Below, one piece after another: positions 62,202-64,000 of a DNA stretch of 64,000 nucleotides. The DNA is from Undibacterium sp. (GTDB taxonomy: Bacteria > Pseudomonadota > Gammaproteobacteria > Burkholderiales > Burkholderiaceae_D). The notes below the pieces were generated by a model. That model made no database searches. It was not told the DNA's origin and saw only the letters and a list, made by a program, of their open reading frames with translations. The stretch is from contig JAUSNO010000005.1 in NCBI GenBank assembly GCA_030645915.1, positions 62,001 through 126,000 of the forward strand. The letters run 5' to 3'. Positions within the stretch are counted from its first letter, which is position 1. The number at the start of each line of letters is the position of its first letter. The position numbers and the translations under genes were made by a program.

Positions 62202-63101
62202 ATGACAATCAAGCTACCCAGTTTCATACAGAAGATGCGCTACATCGTGAATTGTGCGGTGACAGATTGGATCAATCACCGTGCGGCAAGCAAGGGCGCT
62301 GCGCTGGCTTTTTATACCTTGTTTTCGATGGCGCCGATACTGGTACTGGTGATTGCTGTTGCAGGATTTTTTTATGGAACTCAGACAGCACAAAATGAAA
62401 TCGTTAGTCAACTGCGGGGTTTGCTTGGCTCTCAAGGTGCCGAGGCAATCCAACTCATACTTGCAGGGGCGCGCAACCAGAACCAGGGTTTACTGGCGAC
62501 ATTGATCGCTTCCGCTTTACTGTTATTCGGCGCTACCAGCGTCTTCGCTGAATTGAAAGCCAGCCTGGATGAAATATGGCAAATATCGAGCACGCGAGAG
62601 ACAACTTTATGGGAACTTATCCGCACACGATTGCTGTCATTTGGTCTGGTGCTGGTGTTGGCATTTCTCATGATGGTATCGCTGGTACTGAGCGCAGCGC
62701 TTGCATTGCTTGAGCGTTACTGGGGAGGCATCTGGAAAGATGCGGCATTCTTTTTATCAAGCCTTGCCGGGCTGATTGGTTTTAGCGTCATTGCCACGCT
62801 ATTTGCCGTCATCTATAAAATGTTACCGCGCGTACGCCTGTCATGGCACGATGTCTCAATCGGTTCCCTGGGCACCGCCGGCTTATTTACCTTAGGAAAA
62901 TTTGCCATCGGTCTGTACATTGGCAATAGCGGCGTCGCCAATAGTTTTGGTGCCGCTGGCTCGATGGTGGCACTACTATTGTGGGTATATTATTCTGCCC
63001 AAATATTTTTCCTGGGTGCCGAATTCACTCGCCAGTACGCCCTGCATTTTGGCAGTCTATCCGAAGATCGCTCACATAAAACGATAACAGGTCAAAAATA
63101 A
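62202..63101 (+). CDS. yihY: YihY/BrkB family inner membrane protein
   Basis: 299 residues with about six transmembrane segments. The family signature ASKGAALAFYTLFSMAPILVL near the N-terminus is followed by EIWQISSTRETTLWELIRTR and LLWVYYSAQIFFLGAEFTRQ. Once annotated as RNase BN, but this family is not the ribonuclease; its function is uncertain. The ATG at 62202 is preferred since the track start lies in the ompA terminator; ATG 62235 is possible. Confidence 0.88.
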   Translation: MTIKLPSFIQKMRYIVNCAVTDWINHRAASKGAALAFYTLFSMAPILVLVIAVAGFFYGTQTAQNEIVSQLRGLLGSQGAEAIQLILAGARNQNQGLLATLIASALLLFGATSVFAELKASLDEIWQISSTRETTLWELIRTRLLSFGLVLVLAFLMMVSLVLSAALALLERYWGGIWKDAAFFLSSLAGLIGFSVIATLFAVIYKMLPRVRLSWHDVSIGSLGTAGLFTLGKFAIGLYIGNSGVANSFGAAGSMVALLLWVYYSAQIFFLGAEFTRQYALHFGSLSEDRSHKTITGQK

Positions 63102-63133
63102 ACAAACCGAAAATACTTTCCATTTGACATTGC

Positions 63134-64000
63134 CTATTCAGCCAGCAACTCCGCTACAAACTCCATGCCCTCGACTCGTTCACTGACCACTTTAAGAATG
63201 ACGATGATAGGAACACCCAGCAACATCCCCCAAACGCCCCACAGCCATCCCCAAAACAAGAGACTGACAAACACCGCCGCCGGATTCATCTTGGCGATCC
63301 TGCCGGTCATCCAGGTAGTGACCACGGTACCCACCAGAGTGGCGATCCCCATAGAAACACCCGCTGTCAACAATACCATTTGCAAGGATTCAAACTGCAT
63401 GAACGCTACCAGGCATAAAGCACCGGTGATCAGCAATGAACCAAAGTACGGCATGATATGAAGGAAACCGGCAGCCACAGCCCAAGCGCCCGCATTTTCT
63501 ATACCTATCGCACGCAGTGCCAGCCACATTAGCAAAGACAGTAGTATGTTGGTCACCAACAGCATGAACATATAATTCTGAATTGAGGTATTGATTTCAT
63601 CAAGAATGTGAACCGTAATTTTTTTCTGCCGCAACGAAGGGCCGGTCAATTTCACCAGCTTTCGTTTAAAAGTATCGCCTGCCAGAAGAAAAAAGAACAC
63701 CAGAAATATCACCATTGTCGCTTGCCCGACGAAGCCAAGAACACCCATTGATCCGGCCCATACCCAATCAACCACTTTAAAACTTGGCGCATCAGCAGTG
63801 ATCATTTTTTTAAGCGGGCGCGAAGCTTGAACCGGCACATTCGAACTGGTTGCCTGAACAATTTCTGTCGCAGCTGCCTGCATCTGCTGAATTGTCGTCG
63901 GTTGACCATCTTTTGCCTGACTCAACAGGCGCGACAATTTATGCGTCGCCGCTGGCATTTCCTCAACAATCGACAAAAATTCGCCCTGCAGCGTAAAGCA
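63134..64000 (-). CDS. AI-2E family (PerM/YdiK-type) permease, 5'-truncated
   Basis: Polytopic membrane protein of the AI-2E transporter superfamily. Features: VFFLLAGDTFKRKLVKL, then VHILDEINTSIQNYMFMLLV, GFLHIMPYFGSLLITGALCL and LLFWGWLWGVWGMLLGVPI. The track start at 63976 is a TTG, and the frame stays open to base 64000 (CFTLQGEF before it), so the N-terminal part lies outside the window. Substrate unknown; family members have varied roles and autoinducer export should not be assumed. Convergent with yihY. Confidence 0.88.
   Translation of the reverse strand, partial: CFTLQGEFLSIVEEMPAATHKLSRLLSQAKDGQPTTIQQMQAAATEIVQATSSNVPVQASRPLKKMITADAPSFKVVDWVWAGSMGVLGFVGQATMVIFLVFFFLLAGDTFKRKLVKLTGPSLRQKKITVHILDEINTSIQNYMFMLLVTNILLSLLMWLALRAIGIENAGAWAVAAGFLHIMPYFGSLLITGALCLVAFMQFESLQMVLLTAGVSMGIATLVGTVVTTWMTGRIAKMNPAAVFVSLLFWGWLWGVWGMLLGVPIIVILKVVSERVEGMEFVAELLAE

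Overview
This window looks like a chromosomal segment of a motile betaproteobacterium, most likely order Burkholderiales and near the Oxalobacteraceae (Herminiimonas, Janthinobacterium and Undibacterium-like). The basis is gene order and protein style: gmk-rpoZ-spoT with greB nearby, rluC divergent from rne with moaA-mobA-moeA behind it, divergent ybbA/tesA with selU, and a fliC-flaG-fliD-fliS-fliT cluster running into fliEFGHIJK and fliLMNOPQR. The genus is inferred, not proven. Base composition looks moderate, and the flagellar half looks more AT-rich than the rne-moeA part. I saw no rRNA, tRNA, CRISPR array, prophage or intact transposase gene.

Layout. (1) 1-5515: 3' end of gmk, then rpoZ and the bifunctional (p)ppGpp enzyme spoT; a 239-bp element with terminal inverted repeats; a DUF3422 membrane protein and greB on the minus strand. 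(2) 5945-8341: a NarL/FixJ-type response regulator with Glu at the phosphoacceptor position, and a GGDEF diguanylate cyclase. (3) 8583-22072: a glycosylation island of two convergent gene groups. The plus group is a TPR/OGT-like glycosyltransferase, UDP-glucuronate decarboxylase and an FkbM methyltransferase. The minus group starts beside the flagellin gene with a second TPR/OGT-like enzyme. It continues with glucose-1-phosphate cytidylyltransferase, CDP-glucose 4,6-dehydratase, a sugar epimerase, a sugar C-methyltransferase, a PLP aminotransferase, a NeuD-like acyltransferase and a CmcI-like protein. (4) 22353-41596: filament, cap, chaperone, brake, basal body, export and switch genes of the flagellum, with two good sigma-28 promoters. 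(5) 41593-45666: NAD(P)HX repair enzyme, ybbA, tesA, selU. (6) 45671-51984, minus strand: ccoS, a ccoI split in two, a possible small RNA, an S49 peptidase, a Rieske protein, a HAD phosphatase and rluC. (7) 52334-58904: rne with a strongly structured leader, then molybdenum cofactor genes. (8) 58975-64000: a solute-binding-like protein, an unknown anchored protein, ompA, a YihY protein and a 5'-truncated AI-2E family permease.

How the parts fit. The strongest working idea is that region 3 decorates the flagellin made in region 4: a minus-strand operon makes a CDP-linked, probably C-methylated and 4-amino-acylated deoxysugar, and its first gene is a cytoplasmic OGT-like transferase divergent from fliC, whose product has a long Ser/Thr-rich centre. 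Cyclic-di-GMP control is represented by the diguanylate cyclase and by the PilZ brake protein YcgR inside the flagellar cluster. Dispersed non-coding structure includes three related REP-like hairpins (near 5.7, 56.9 and 60.0 kb), the 239-bp element, and an rne leader hairpin that may serve RNase E autoregulation.
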